From assembly GCF_001718415.1 (NCBI RefSeq), contig NZ_CP013378.1:1922001-1986000 (forward strand): a stretch of 64,000 nucleotides of DNA, written 5' to 3'. The stretch is from Burkholderia pseudomultivorans. Its GTDB lineage: Bacteria; Pseudomonadota; Gammaproteobacteria; Burkholderiales; Burkholderiaceae. A model generated the notes under the pieces. The model was not told the origin of the DNA and searched no databases. It saw only the letters and a list, made by a program, of their open reading frames with translations. Shown in pieces: positions 53,617-63,004 of the stretch (the first letter of the stretch is position 1; each line of letters opens with the position of its first letter). The translations under genes were made by a program, and so were the position numbers.

Positions 53617-54531
53617 TTACATCCCGTTCATGCAAAGCTCGAGCGCAGTCTCCCAGTGCGGCGCCCGCACGCCGAAGTGCTCGGCCAGTTTCTCGTTCGA
53701 CATGCGCGAATTCGCCGGGCGGCTCGCAGGCGTCGGATAGGCGCTGGCGGGAATCGGCGTCACCGAAGGTTTCTTCTGCAGATTCGAGAGACGGAAAATC
53801 GCCTCGGCGAATCCATGCCATGAAGTCGAGCCCGCCGCGCACAGGTGATAGACGCCCGAATGCGCGCTCCACCATGCTTCCCGGCCGCTCGCACCGGCGG
53901 CGACTGCCTGCGCGACCACGTGCGCCGTCAGCGTCGCGATCGTGTTCGACCAGGTCGGCGCGCCGATCTGGTCCGCGACGATCTTCAGTTCGTCGCGCTC
54001 GGCGCCGAGGCGCAGCATCGTCAGCAGAAAGTTCTTGCCGCGCGCGCCGTACACCCAGCTCGTGCGGAAGATCAGGTGCGCGCAGCCGGCAGCCGCGATC
54101 GCCTGTTCGCCTTCGAGCTTGGTCTTGCCGTAGACGTTTTGCGGATCGACCGGATCGTCCTCGACGTAGGCGCCATCCTTCGTGCCGGCGAACACGTAGT
54201 CCGTCGAGTAATGAATCAGCGCCGCGCCGATGCGCTTCGCTTCTTCGGCGAGCACCGCCGGTGCCTCGGCATTCAGGCGCGTGGCCAGCGCGACGTCGGT
54301 TTGCGCCTGATCCACCGCCGTATAGGCGGCCGGGTTCACGATCAGGTCGGGCTTCAGGTCGCGCACGACGTCGCGCACCTGGTCGAGGCGCGACAGGTCG
54401 AGCCGGCTGCGGTCGAGCGCGACCACGTTGCCGAGCCCTTGCAGCGTGCGCGCCAGCTCGAAGCCGACCTGGCCGTTGATGCCGGTGAGCAGGATGGTTC
54501 GCGGTTCAGGCGTGTGCACGGCGGTCCTCAC
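53617..54531 (-). CDS. rmlD: dTDP-4-dehydrorhamnose reductase
   Basis: A roughly 304-residue extended SDR that makes dTDP-L-rhamnose in the last pathway step, using NAD(P)H. It has LLTGINGQVGFELARTL at the cofactor site, HYSTDYVFAGTKDG and the catalytic YGKTKLEGE. The start is uncertain: GTG 54531 overlaps the rmlC stop (GTGA), a GTG at 54519 gives 300 residues, and ATG 54540 is also in frame. Last gene of rmlBACD, followed by a terminator. Confidence 0.95.
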   Translation of the reverse strand: MRTAVHTPEPRTILLTGINGQVGFELARTLQGLGNVVALDRSRLDLSRLDQVRDVVRDLKPDLIVNPAAYTAVDQAQTDVALATRLNAEAPAVLAEEAKRIGAALIHYSTDYVFAGTKDGAYVEDDPVDPQNVYGKTKLEGEQAIAAAGCAHLIFRTSWVYGARGKNFLLTMLRLGAERDELKIVADQIGAPTWSNTIATLTAHVVAQAVAAGASGREAWWSAHSGVYHLCAAGSTSWHGFAEAIFRLSNLQKKPSVTPIPASAYPTPASRPANSRMSNEKLAEHFGVRAPHWETALELCMNGM

Positions 54532-55079
54532 TGGAAGCATTCGGCTTCGGCAAGCCGCTTGCCCGCCGCATCCTTCGCGGCCAGCAGCGGCTCGAAATCG
54601 ATCGGCCACTCGATGCCGATCTCCGGATCGTTCCACACGATGCTGCGCTCGTGCTCCGGGTACCAGTAGTCGGTGGTCTTGTAGAGGAACTGCGCCGCCT
54701 CCGACAGCACCACGAATCCATGCGCGAACCCGGGCGGCACCCACAGCTGCCGGTGGTTGTCCGCCGACAGCGTCACGCCGACCCACTTGCCGAAGTTCGG
54801 CGAGTGCTTGCGGATATCGACCGCAACGTCGAACACCTCGCCCTCGACCACGCGCACGAGCTTGCCCTGCGCATGCTGGATCTGATAGTGCAGCCCGCGC
54901 AGCACGCCCTTCGCCGAGCGCGAATGGTTGTCCTGCACGAACTCCACGCCCGGCTCGACGTGCTCGGCGAATTCACGCCCGTTGAAGCTCTCGTAGAAAT
55001 AGCCGCGCGCATCGCCGAACACCTTCGGCTCGATGATCTTGACTTCGGGCAGCGCCGTGGCAGTTACCGTGATGGCCAT
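54528..55079 (-). CDS. rmlC: dTDP-4-dehydrorhamnose 3,5-epimerase
   Basis: A 183-residue cupin epimerase acting on the 4-keto sugar. It has the hallmarks [32 protein letters not shown] (its His near residue 66 is the catalytic base) and [14 protein letters not shown], then the [12 protein letters not shown] region. It overlaps rmlA by 16 bp and rmlD by about 4, so the operon is tightly coupled. Confidence 0.97.
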   Translation of the reverse strand: MAITVTATALPEVKIIEPKVFGDARGYFYESFNGREFAEHVEPGVEFVQDNHSRSAKGVLRGLHYQIQHAQGKLVRVVEGEVFDVAVDIRKHSPNFGKWVGVTLSADNHRQLWVPPGFAHGFVVLSEAAQFLYKTTDYWYPEHERSIVWNDPEIGIEWPIDFEPLLAAKDAAGKRLAEAECFQ

Positions 55080-55957
55080 GCAACCTGATCCGTAAGAATG
55101 TTGAGCAAATATTGACCGTAGCCGTTCTTCGACAACGGCTGCGCCAGCTTCTGCACCTGCTCCGCGTCGATCCACTGACGGCGGTACGCGATTTCCTCCG
55201 GGCACGCGACCACCAGCCCTTGCCGCTTCTGCAGCGTCGCGATGAAGCTCGCCGCCTCGATCAGCGAATCGTGCGTGCCGGTGTCGAGCCACGCGTAACC
55301 GCGCCCCATGATCTCGACATTCAGTGCGCCGTCCGCCAGATAGCGCGAATTGACGTCGGTGATCTCCAGCTCGCCGCGCGGCGACGGCTTGATGTCGGCC
55401 GCGATGTCGCACACGCGGTTGTCGTAGAAGTACAGGCCCGTGACCGCATAGTGCGAACGCGGTTTCGCCGGCTTCTCCTCGATCGACAGCGCGCGGAAGT
55501 CCCGGTCGAATTCGACCACGCCGTAACGCTCGGGATCGTGCACGTGATACGCGAACACCGTCGCGCCCGCTTGCTGCGCGTTCGCATGCTCAAGCTGCTT
55601 CGCGAGGTCGTGGCCGTAGAAGATGTTGTCGCCGAGAATCAGCGCCGACGGATCGTTGCCGACGAATTCCCTGCCGATGATGAACGCCTGCGCGAGCCCG
55701 TCCGGCGACGGCTGCACCGCGTACTGGATGTTCATCCCCCACTGGCTGCCGTCGCCGAGCATCGCCTCGAAGCGCGGCGTGTCCTGCGGCGTCGAGATGA
55801 TCAGCACGTCGCGAATGCCCGCGACCATCAGCGTCGACAGCGGATAGTAGATCATCGGCTTGTCGTACACCGGCAGCAACTGCTTCGACACCGCGTGCGT
55901 GATCGGATACAGCCGGGTGCCGGAACCGCCGGCCAGGATGATGCCTTTGCGTGCCAT
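55064..55957 (-). CDS. rmlA: Glucose-1-phosphate thymidylyltransferase
   Basis: A 297-residue nucleotidyltransferase making dTDP-glucose. The opening motif [16 protein letters not shown] with the activator arginine, and the [13 protein letters not shown] segment, are diagnostic; [13 protein letters not shown] holds the metal aspartate. ATG 55957 is preferred to the longer open frame as it sits right at the motif and 11 bp after rmlB. Confidence 0.98.
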   Translation of the reverse strand: MARKGIILAGGSGTRLYPITHAVSKQLLPVYDKPMIYYPLSTLMVAGIRDVLIISTPQDTPRFEAMLGDGSQWGMNIQYAVQPSPDGLAQAFIIGREFVGNDPSALILGDNIFYGHDLAKQLEHANAQQAGATVFAYHVHDPERYGVVEFDRDFRALSIEEKPAKPRSHYAVTGLYFYDNRVCDIAADIKPSPRGELEITDVNSRYLADGALNVEIMGRGYAWLDTGTHDSLIEAASFIATLQKRQGLVVACPEEIAYRRQWIDAEQVQKLAQPLSKNGYGQYLLNILTDQVAWPSR

Positions 55958-55968
55958 GTCCGCCACCC

Positions 55969-57030
55969 TTACGCGCGCTGCGCGTAGTTGGTTTCGACCC
56001 ACTTGCGGTATTCGCCCGACGCGACTTCGTCGGCCCACGCCTGGTTGTCGAGATACCATGCGACCGTCTTCGCCAGCCCCGTCTCGAACGTCTCCGCCGG
56101 CTTCCAGCCGAGCTCGCGCTCGAGCTTGCGCGCATCGATCGCGTAGCGGCGGTCGTGGCCGGGGCGGTCCGTCACGTAGGTGATCTGGTCGCGATACGAG
56201 CCGGCCGCCTTCGGGCGCTGCGCATCGAGCAGGTCGCACAGCGTGTGCACGACTTCGAGGTTCTTCTTCTCGTTCCAGCCGCCGACGTTGTACGTCTCGC
56301 CGGGCACGCCGCGTGCGAGCACTTCGCGGATCGCGCTGCAGTGGTCGCCCACGTACAGCCAGTCGCGCACGTTCTGGCCGTCGCCGTAGACGGGCAGCGG
56401 CTTGCCGGCGAGCGCGTTGGCAATCATCAGCGGAATGAGCTTCTCCGGGAACTGGTACGGACCGTAGTTGTTCGAGCAGTTCGTGGTGAGCGTCGGCAGG
56501 CCGTAGGTGTGATGGTACGCGCGTACGAGATGATCGGAGCCGGCCTTGGTGGCCGAGTACGGGCTGTTCGGCGCGTACGGCGTCGTTTCGGAGAACTGTG
56601 GATCGGTTGCCGACAGCGAGCCGAACACTTCGTCGGTCGACACGTGCAGGAAGCGGAACGCGGCCTTGTCGGCTTCGGGCAGCGCGTTCCAGTATTGACG
56701 CGTGGCTTCGAGCAGCGTGAAGGTGCCGACGACATTGGTCTGCACGAAATCGGCCGGGCCGTGGATCGAGCGGTCGACGTGGCTTTCGGCGGCGAAATGC
56801 AGCACCGCGCGCGGCTTGTGCTCGGCGAACAGCGCGTCGAGTGCCGCGCGGTCGCAGATGTCCACGCGTGCGAACACGTGTTTCGGATCGTCCTGCAACG
56901 ACTTTAAAGTTCCGAGATTGCCCGCGTAGGTCAATTTATCGACGTTCAGAACCGCTTCATCCGATTGGCGCAGCCAGTCGAGCACAAAATTGGCCCCGAT
57001 AAAACCGGCGCCGCCTGTTACCAATATCAT
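55969..57030 (-). CDS. rmlB: dTDP-glucose 4,6-dehydratase
   Basis: A 353-residue extended SDR, first committed enzyme of the rhamnose branch. [17 protein letters not shown] binds [14 protein letters not shown] and the [10 protein letters not shown] motif (Tyr near residue 158) form the active site. It opens the operon rmlBACD. L-rhamnose may go to LPS O-antigen, to the capsule, or both; no dedicated rhamnosyltransferase lies in the operon itself. About 580 bp of non-coding DNA precede it. Confidence 0.98.
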   Translation of the reverse strand: MILVTGGAGFIGANFVLDWLRQSDEAVLNVDKLTYAGNLGTLKSLQDDPKHVFARVDICDRAALDALFAEHKPRAVLHFAAESHVDRSIHGPADFVQTNVVGTFTLLEATRQYWNALPEADKAAFRFLHVSTDEVFGSLSATDPQFSETTPYAPNSPYSATKAGSDHLVRAYHHTYGLPTLTTNCSNNYGPYQFPEKLIPLMIANALAGKPLPVYGDGQNVRDWLYVGDHCSAIREVLARGVPGETYNVGGWNEKKNLEVVHTLCDLLDAQRPKAAGSYRDQITYVTDRPGHDRRYAIDARKLERELGWKPAETFETGLAKTVAWYLDNQAWADEVASGEYRKWVETNYAQRA

Positions 57031-57614
57031 GTAGCCTCTGTTTTGTTTTTAATGGCAGCGTGTGCTGCCATCCTCTCGGTTGTCCGTATGGCATCGATCC
57101 CTCGATCGAGGCAGTGCGAAGAATATCAAGAAACGACGAATCGAGTTGGCGTTTCTGACATTTTCCTTGCGGGTCCGTCGAGGCGGGATCCTTGTCGGCA
57201 AAGGCTGTGCGGGCGTTGAATCCATCGCGAAAGAGTATTAATTCTGTATTCCGGGGCGTTCGGGAACGTACGGGCGCCGCGGCGATTCGCCGCTGACGGG
57301 CGGCGCGCGCGCGGGGGGCCGCGGCGTTGGACAGCGCTGAAACCGCCGTATGGAAAAGTACGACGGGACTCGCGAATGAGTTGCCGATTAGCGGGGCGGC
57401 CATAAGTGCCGACTGAAAAATCGCTGAAGTTCGTTATTTCCCTAATTTTCCGTGCATGCCGCCTGATTCGTCTTCGACGATATTTGCAAACGATTGCGTG
57501 TCGCCATATCGGTCATGGAAACCCGTTAAAGTGCCTGCGGTTTTCTATCGGTCGTACATATTCCGACTTCGTATCGAGCTGTGTGTATGACCGCGGTCGC
57601 AGTGCGTCGACGTG
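57031..57614. other. Non-coding region upstream of rmlB
   Basis: 584 bp with no credible gene; short frames here have no homology that I recognise and lie in sequence with weak codon bias. It should contain the rmlB promoter. No JUMPstart element was found by eye. Confidence 0.5.
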
Positions 57615-58448
57615 TCATCTATGCCGCGGCGTAAACCCCCGCTGCTGCACATCCGCCCCCTGCGCGACGATCGCCGTACTTTCCGGGATTTCCTCCCACG
57701 CGCCGCGCAGATCGACGAGCGGCTCCGACACCACCATGAACGCGTCATCGCCGGCCTCCGCGATGCGCGGATTGTGCGGATACAACTCGTGCAGGTGCTT
57801 GAACGACGTGCTGTGAAACAGCGAGCGCGATTGCCGCTCGCTCGAATAGCGCACCGCGATGATCCGTTCGCCGTCGGTCGCGCAGATCGTCATGTTCAGC
57901 GGTTGCGCCACACGATGCCGCGCGGCCGTTTCCTCGACCACGCCAGCCATCCGCTCGAGCGCGGGCAGCGGCGCCTGCTCGAGCCCGTATGTCAAGGCGA
58001 GGCGGAACATCAGCTCGGAATCGGTCGAGCCTTCGAGCGTCGGAAACAGCGCGGGATCGACCTTCATCGTCAGGTCGCGGCGCAGCTTGTGGAAGTCGCG
58101 GATCAGCCCGTTGTGCGCGAACAGCCAGCGGCCGTGACGAAACGGATGACAGTTGGTTTCCTGTACCGGCGTGTCGGTCGCCGCGCGGATATGCGCGATG
58201 AACATTCGAGAACGAATCGCGCGCGCGGCTTCGCGCAGGTTGCGGTCGTTCCAGGCCGGATGCACGGAACGATAGCGAAACGGCAGCTCGTCGGGGTGCC
58301 CGTACCAGCCGAGCCCGAAGCCGTCGCCGTTGGTGGTCGTCGCGCCGAGTTCGGAATGCAGGCTCTGGTCGATCAGCGAATGCTTCGCGCGGAACAGCAC
58401 GGTTTCGAGATGGATCGGATTGCCCGTATAGGCGAGCCAGCGGCACAT
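57615..58448 (-). CDS. Class II glutamine amidotransferase (YafJ-like)
   Basis: A 277-residue protein whose Cys2 (MCRWLAYTG) is the N-terminal nucleophile of Ntn-type glutamine amidotransferases. TNGDGFGLGWYG and FIAHIRAATDTPVQETNCHPF, with the HNGLIRDF segment, complete the glutaminase site. No synthetase domain is attached, as in YafJ/DUG3-like proteins, whose partner and product are poorly known; DUG3-type members break down glutathione or gamma-glutamyl peptides. It stands alone on its strand, so context gives no hint. Confidence 0.9.
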   Translation of the reverse strand: MCRWLAYTGNPIHLETVLFRAKHSLIDQSLHSELGATTTNGDGFGLGWYGHPDELPFRYRSVHPAWNDRNLREAARAIRSRMFIAHIRAATDTPVQETNCHPFRHGRWLFAHNGLIRDFHKLRRDLTMKVDPALFPTLEGSTDSELMFRLALTYGLEQAPLPALERMAGVVEETAARHRVAQPLNMTICATDGERIIAVRYSSERQSRSLFHSTSFKHLHELYPHNPRIAEAGDDAFMVVSEPLVDLRGAWEEIPESTAIVAQGADVQQRGFTPRHR

Positions 58449-58547
58449 GACGCGCTCCTTCGCGATGAATCGTGTAGCGCATGGTAGCCGAGTTCGGCGT
58501 ACCGCCGGCGCGTCGCGTCGATGCCGGCGACGCGCCGGCGTTGCTCG

Positions 58548-58877
58548 TCAGTCCCCCATCGCATCCATCACACGCGCCGAATAAACAAGCGCCGCGCCCG
58601 CATTCAGCGCGACGGCCACGCCGAGCGCTTCCGCCACTTCTTCGCGGGTGGCCCCATGCTTGGCCGCTTCGGCCGTGTGCACCGCGATACAGCCGTCGCA
58701 GCGCGTCGTGACGGCCACGGCGAGCGCGATCAGCTCGCGCGTCTTCGCATCGAGATGGCCGGTCTTCGCGCCGGCGCCGGACAGCGCCTTGTAGCCGGCC
58801 AGCGTGTCGGGCGACAGCTTCGACAGTTCGCCGATGCGGGTCGAGAGTTCCTTCCGGTATTCGTTCCAGTTCAGCAT
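58548..58877 (-). CDS. Carboxymuconolactone-decarboxylase-family protein (AhpD-like)
   Basis: A 109-residue helical protein of the CMD/AhpD fold. The motif TTRCDGCIAVHTAEAAKHGAT holds the CxxC...H redox/proton-relay site, more like AhpD alkylhydroperoxidase than true decarboxylases. AGGACC precedes ATG 58877. It is divergent from an AraC regulator with a 128-bp gap, and that regulator probably controls it. Likely role: peroxide or thiol handling; substrate not known. Confidence 0.88.
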   Translation of the reverse strand: MLNWNEYRKELSTRIGELSKLSPDTLAGYKALSGAGAKTGHLDAKTRELIALAVAVTTRCDGCIAVHTAEAAKHGATREEVAEALGVAVALNAGAALVYSARVMDAMGD

Positions 58878-59005
58878 GATGGGTCCTTTCAGGAAGAGAG
58901 GGGGCGCGGCCTGGGCCGCGGTCTCGGGCGATGCAGGACTCATTCTGATCGTTCGCGCTGAGGGTTTCGATACGCTACAGTGTCAATTTTTAGCGCGATC
59001 GTCTC

Positions 59006-59947
59006 ATGGATGCCTTGAGTCAGCTGCTGTCGCTGGGCCGCAGTCATGTCGAACTCGACCTGCGCTGCCTGCTCGACGGCGCGTTCGCGATGCCGCACGC
59101 GCCGCTGCCACCGGGCGAGGCGGCGTTTCATCTGCTGCTGGCGGGAAGCTGCCGGCTGCGTACCGCGGACGGGCGCATGCTGCAGCTCGCCGAGGGCGAC
59201 TTCGTACTGCTGCCGGGCGGCGATGCGCACGACCTGCTCGATGCCGCCGCCGTTCGATCGCGGGCAGCCATGCCGCTGCGCGAGCCGACGAGTGCCGGCG
59301 GTGCGGTGCTGCCGGTCCGCTCGAATCTTGCCGAACCGGAGCGCGCGAGCGTCGATCTGCTGTGCGGACGCTTCGTCTATGCGCGCGGCGCGGGCGGGCT
59401 GCTGATGCGCATGCTGCCGCCGGTGTTGCACGTCGGCTTGAGCGACGCGTCGGGGCTCGCGCCGCTGCAACTGCTGACGAGCGTGCTGCGCGGCGAGGCG
59501 TCGAACGCGCAGCCGGGCGCACGCGCGATCGTGAATGCGCTCGGGCAGGCGCTACTCGCGTATGCGCTGCGCGCGTACGGGCGCGACACGCGGATGCCGT
59601 CCGGCTGGCTCGCGCTCGCGGCCGACGCGCGGCTCGGCCCGTCGGTCCAGGCCGTGCTGCAGGCACCGGCGAAACCGTGGACGGTGGAGTCGCTCGGCGA
59701 AGCTGCGGCGATGTCGCGCGCGACCTATGCGCGGCATTTTCGCGAGAAGGCCGGCATGAGCGTCGGCGCGTTCGTCGCGCAGATCCGCATGATGCATGCG
59801 TGCGCATTGCTGCAGGACACGCAGCGCGGCCAGGCCGAAATCGGCCAGGCGGTCGGCTATCAATCCGAGGCTGCGTTCGGCAAGGCGTTTCGCGCCGTGC
59901 TCGGCACGACGCCGGGGCGCTGGCGGCGCGCGCAGCGAGCGTCGTAA
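59006..59947 (+). CDS. AraC-family regulator with cupin sensor domain
   Basis: A 313-residue regulator. The N-terminal half is an AraC_binding_2/cupin_6 domain (FHLLLAGSCRLRTADGRMLQLAEGDFVLLPGGDAH). The C-terminal 100 residues contain two helix-turn-helix units (WTVESLGEAAAMSRATYARHF; AEIGQAVGYQSEAAFGKAFRA) ending in GTTPGRWRRA. The ligand is unknown. Members next to CMD-family or oxidoreductase genes usually switch on the divergent gene. The 128-bp gap to the CMD gene contains AT-rich GTGTCAATTTTTAGCGCGA, a possible promoter region. Confidence 0.9.
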   Translation: MDALSQLLSLGRSHVELDLRCLLDGAFAMPHAPLPPGEAAFHLLLAGSCRLRTADGRMLQLAEGDFVLLPGGDAHDLLDAAAVRSRAAMPLREPTSAGGAVLPVRSNLAEPERASVDLLCGRFVYARGAGGLLMRMLPPVLHVGLSDASGLAPLQLLTSVLRGEASNAQPGARAIVNALGQALLAYALRAYGRDTRMPSGWLALAADARLGPSVQAVLQAPAKPWTVESLGEAAAMSRATYARHFREKAGMSVGAFVAQIRMMHACALLQDTQRGQAEIGQAVGYQSEAAFGKAFRAVLGTTPGRWRRAQRAS

Positions 59948-60038
59948 CGCGGCAAGCGCCGATTCGTCGGGCCGCGCAGCGACGCAGCTCGAACCTCAGA
60001 GAACGTGCCCGCCGAAGCAGGGCACGCTCGCGACCGGA

Positions 60039-61913
60039 TTACTGCACCAGCGACGGACTGCAGGTAATCGCCTGCGGGAAGTTCTGTACCGTCGCGCTGC
60101 CGACCTGCAACCCGAGCAGCTGCAGAAGCGGCGTGACGAGGGAGTTCAGCACGACGAATACCGGGGCGAGAATGCCCGTCAAGATCGGCGACACCGCCGC
60201 GACGATCTCCGACACGACGGTGAGATGGAGCCCTGCAACCGACACGTCGAGGTTGTTCGGGTTCGACAACTGTGTCAGCACCGTCTGCAGCAGGCTTCCC
60301 GTCGACGCGATCAGGTTCGTCGAAGCCGTCTGGCTGTAAGGTGGGCTGCTGCCGCCGTTCGGCGTCCACGAAGACGGATTGCTCGACATCGGATAGGAAA
60401 ACTGCAGCGTCTGGGCCTGGCTCGTCAGCGGTACGCTCAAGCCGTTCGATCCGCCGGCGGAGACGGACAGCAGCGGGGGCAGGCCCGGGATGAGATTCAA
60501 TACCTGAATGATCGGCGCGGATGCGCCACCCGAGGTGACCGCTCCCGTTCCTGCATTGAAGTTCGGCGGCGAGCTCATCGATCCGCCGATATACAGGCCG
60601 AGCACGCCCGGCCTGACGTCGATCGTGGCCGACCGGTTGGCGGCCGTGCAGTTCACCGCGGCCAGGCCCGCGGTGCTTGGCCCGACAAACAGCCAGATCG
60701 GCAGGTTGACCTGCAGCGCAGAGCCGCCGCCAAAACTGAGCAGGCTGAGCTGAACGGTCAGAAAAACCTTGCCGACTGCCGAAGTGGCAAAGGTGTAGTA
60801 CTGACCCGACGCGTTCTTTCCGGGCGGGCCGCTTGCGATCGTCGGCGGCTGGATAAGCTGAATGTACGCCGAGACGTTGGCTGTCAGCAGCGGGTTCGAC
60901 GGAATGTGGATCGCCAGGGGAACCTTGAGGAAATTTGTCCCGTTGGCGATCGACACGCCGTTCGCGGAGACATAGGCCGTTTCCAGTGCCGTGGTCAGCA
61001 AGCTCAGCGCGCTGATGCTCGCATCGACCGCTTGCGCGCCATTGGCGGTCGACAGGCCGAGGAGATTCCCCAGTTGCAGCGTCGGACCGCCGTTCACGCC
61101 GATCTTCGCAAGAATGGCACGCAAAACGTTGAGGTTGACGTCTGCGACGCCTTCTTTCATGGCCGCGGCAATCTCGGCCTGAATCAACTGGGCCAGCGTC
61201 ACATCGGTGTTCAGTGCGCCGTTCACCGAACCGGCATTGATGGCTGCCGCGATATCGAGCACGTTGAGGCCCACGGCGGCAAGATTCTGATAGTCCCCGA
61301 GCTTGAGCACCAGATTGAATTTCTGTCCGCCGAAAATGCCGCCGAGCAATCCATTCAGCAATTGATTCAGAATGCCGCCATTCAGCGTCGCCAGTGTCGA
61401 CGACAGCGAGAACGTGTCCTGCACGAGATTGCGTGCCGTCGCGTGAACCATATCCATCCCGCCGAAATACGAAATCGGCGCGCTCAATGTCACCGACACG
61501 GCATTGGCCTGCGAGCCTGCCGGGACGGTTTGACTGAAACTGCCGCCGGGCTGGGACGAAGGCTGCCAGTAGCCGCACTGGACAACCGGCGCGGGATTCG
61601 TCGCCGCATAGCCGTTCACCTGCGCGACCGCGTTCGCGGTGGATAGCGCAATGCCGGTGCAGCCCGGATCCGAATTGATTTGCTGGACGGCGGAAAGGGC
61701 GGCCATGTCGGCCGCGGCCTGGAGCTGGCGTCGCTGCGAATAGGCGATGCCGAGATAGATCGCGCCGAGTAGCAGGATCACGGCCACCGACAGAACAATT
61801 GCGCCCGTTATGGCGAGCGAGCCTTGCTGATGATGCCGGGACGCTACACGCCGTATTGCATGATTCGTGCGCCCCGATTTTCCCCGTACGCGTTGTTGTT
61901 CGTGATTTTTCAT
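60039..61913 (-). CDS. TadG-like surface/pilus-associated protein
   Basis: A 624-residue protein. Near the N-terminus a basic stretch precedes a membrane helix (SLAITGAIVLSVAVILLLGAIYLG), then RRQLQAAADMAALSAVQQI; this is the TadG-like N-terminal domain of Flp pilus systems. The rest is a long Gly/Asn/Ser/Ala-rich extracytoplasmic region with no recognised domain, including many LN/VN repeats. No other tad gene lies nearby, so it is an orphan. Role inferred only as secreted or surface-anchored. Confidence 0.8.
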   Translation of the reverse strand: MKNHEQQRVRGKSGRTNHAIRRVASRHHQQGSLAITGAIVLSVAVILLLGAIYLGIAYSQRRQLQAAADMAALSAVQQINSDPGCTGIALSTANAVAQVNGYAATNPAPVVQCGYWQPSSQPGGSFSQTVPAGSQANAVSVTLSAPISYFGGMDMVHATARNLVQDTFSLSSTLATLNGGILNQLLNGLLGGIFGGQKFNLVLKLGDYQNLAAVGLNVLDIAAAINAGSVNGALNTDVTLAQLIQAEIAAAMKEGVADVNLNVLRAILAKIGVNGGPTLQLGNLLGLSTANGAQAVDASISALSLLTTALETAYVSANGVSIANGTNFLKVPLAIHIPSNPLLTANVSAYIQLIQPPTIASGPPGKNASGQYYTFATSAVGKVFLTVQLSLLSFGGGSALQVNLPIWLFVGPSTAGLAAVNCTAANRSATIDVRPGVLGLYIGGSMSSPPNFNAGTGAVTSGGASAPIIQVLNLIPGLPPLLSVSAGGSNGLSVPLTSQAQTLQFSYPMSSNPSSWTPNGGSSPPYSQTASTNLIASTGSLLQTVLTQLSNPNNLDVSVAGLHLTVVSEIVAAVSPILTGILAPVFVVLNSLVTPLLQLLGLQVGSATVQNFPQAITCSPSLVQ

Positions 61914-62241
61914 AACGTCGTAGCTGTTATCGGCGGTTCATTGCCGAGATAACAGAATCCCCAATTTCTTTTCTATTGTTGGTGGCGCGCACACCTTTCC
62001 TCGCGCGTTGCGCTCTCCGTGCCAGGCGTGAATCGGTTTTAACAATTGGCAGGTGAACCGTGCTCAGCGCGAATCGCATTAGAACACAGGAAATTAGAAA
62101 GCAGCGTCGGTTTGTAGGGAGGAGAAATGCGTCGGCGTGTATTCGCGCGCCGATTCGTCTTGCGGCGCGTTAAAGCTGCTAACATGCGCGAAACGTGTTC
62201 CGGCCGGGACGAGATACCGACAAAAAAGAGAGGGCAAAGCA
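61914..62241. other. Divergent non-coding gap
   Basis: 328 bp between the TadG-like gene and the YiaA-like gene. It should hold both promoters. No gene or repeat was recognised in it. Confidence 0.45.
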
Positions 62242-62685
62242 ATGAATCAAACCACCATCCAGCAACCGTCGTTCGCTTTCGTCGCCGCATCGTGGGCCGC
62301 GTTGATCGCCGGTTTTGCCGCATTCCTGATCGGCCTCTGGAATGCCGGCATGCAGCTCAACGAGAAGGGCTACTACTTCACCGTGCTGGCGTTCGGGCTG
62401 TATGCGGCGATCTCGCTGCAGAAGAGCGTGCGCGACCGCGCGGAAGGCATTCCCGTCACGGGCATCTACTACGGACTGAGCTGGGTCGCGCTGCTGCTGG
62501 CGATCGCGCTGCTGGTCGTCGGCCTGTTCAATGCGACGCTGCAGCTCAGCGAGAAGGGTTTCTATGCGATGTCGTTCGTGCTCGCGCTGTTCGGTGCCGT
62601 GACCGTACAGAAGAACACGCGTGACCTGCAAGGCGCGAAGCCGCGCGCGATCGATATCGATTCCGTGCCGCCCGTTCAGGAGTGA
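62242..62685 (+). CDS. YiaA/YiaB-family inner-membrane protein
   Basis: A 147-residue membrane protein with two copies of the YiaAB two-helix domain. The halves echo each other: FAAFLIGLWNAGMQLNEKGYY against ALLVVGLFNATLQLSEKGFY, each followed by a second helix and QK(S/N)xRD. Four membrane segments in all. The role of YiaA is unknown; E. coli has it as a stress-linked membrane protein. ATG 62242 follows GAGAGGGC and is preferred to the longer frame. Confidence 0.9.
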   Translation: MNQTTIQQPSFAFVAASWAALIAGFAAFLIGLWNAGMQLNEKGYYFTVLAFGLYAAISLQKSVRDRAEGIPVTGIYYGLSWVALLLAIALLVVGLFNATLQLSEKGFYAMSFVLALFGAVTVQKNTRDLQGAKPRAIDIDSVPPVQE

Positions 62686-62833
62686 CGGCACGCCGCGGGC
62701 GCGGACGAGGTCGCCCGTTTCGCGACGACGGGGCGCGGGGAAGGGGCGATGCACTCCATCGTCGCGGTGTCTCGACCGCTACTGACGTGCATGGATCGCC
62801 GCGCAGTCGCAATGCGGTTTGCGCGCGGCAAAT

Positions 62834-62864
62834 AAAAAGGGCCCGGCATCGCTGCCAGGCCCTT
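62834..62864 (-). terminator. Terminator after tRNA-Lys
   Basis: On the minus strand AAGGGCCTGGCA / TGCCGGGCCCTT with a GCGA loop is followed by TTT, just after the tRNA 3' end. Confidence 0.85.
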
Positions 62865-62871
62865 GAATCTT

Positions 62872-62947
62872 TGGTAGGCCGTACAGGACTTGAACCTGTG
62901 ACCAACGGATTAAAAGTCCGCTGCTCTACCAACTGAGCTAACGACCC
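62872..62947 (-). tRNA. tRNA-Lys (UUU anticodon)
   Basis: On the minus strand a full 76-base cloverleaf with encoded CCA: acceptor GGGTCGT/ACGGCCT, D arm with AGCTCAGTTGGTAGAGC, anticodon stem CGGA-TCCG around loop CTTTTAA (anticodon TTT), and T arm ACAGGTTCAAGTCCTGT. It reads AAA and AAG lysine codons. A terminator follows. No integrase or duplicated 3' end is nearby, so no island uses it here. Confidence 0.97.
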
Positions 62948-63004
62948 AAAGAGCAAAAGATTATAGCGACGGATTGCTTGGCTGTCAACAACCCGTCACG
63001 ACAA

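Noticed and set aside
57406..57816. Plus-strand frame of 136 codons upstream of and over the amidotransferase end
   Set aside because: No ribosome site, no known domain, and it overlaps the true end of the class II amidotransferase gene.
62872..62947. tRNA-Lys as an integration site of an island
   Set aside because: No integrase gene and no repeat of the tRNA 3' end was seen in the window; neighbours are core genes.
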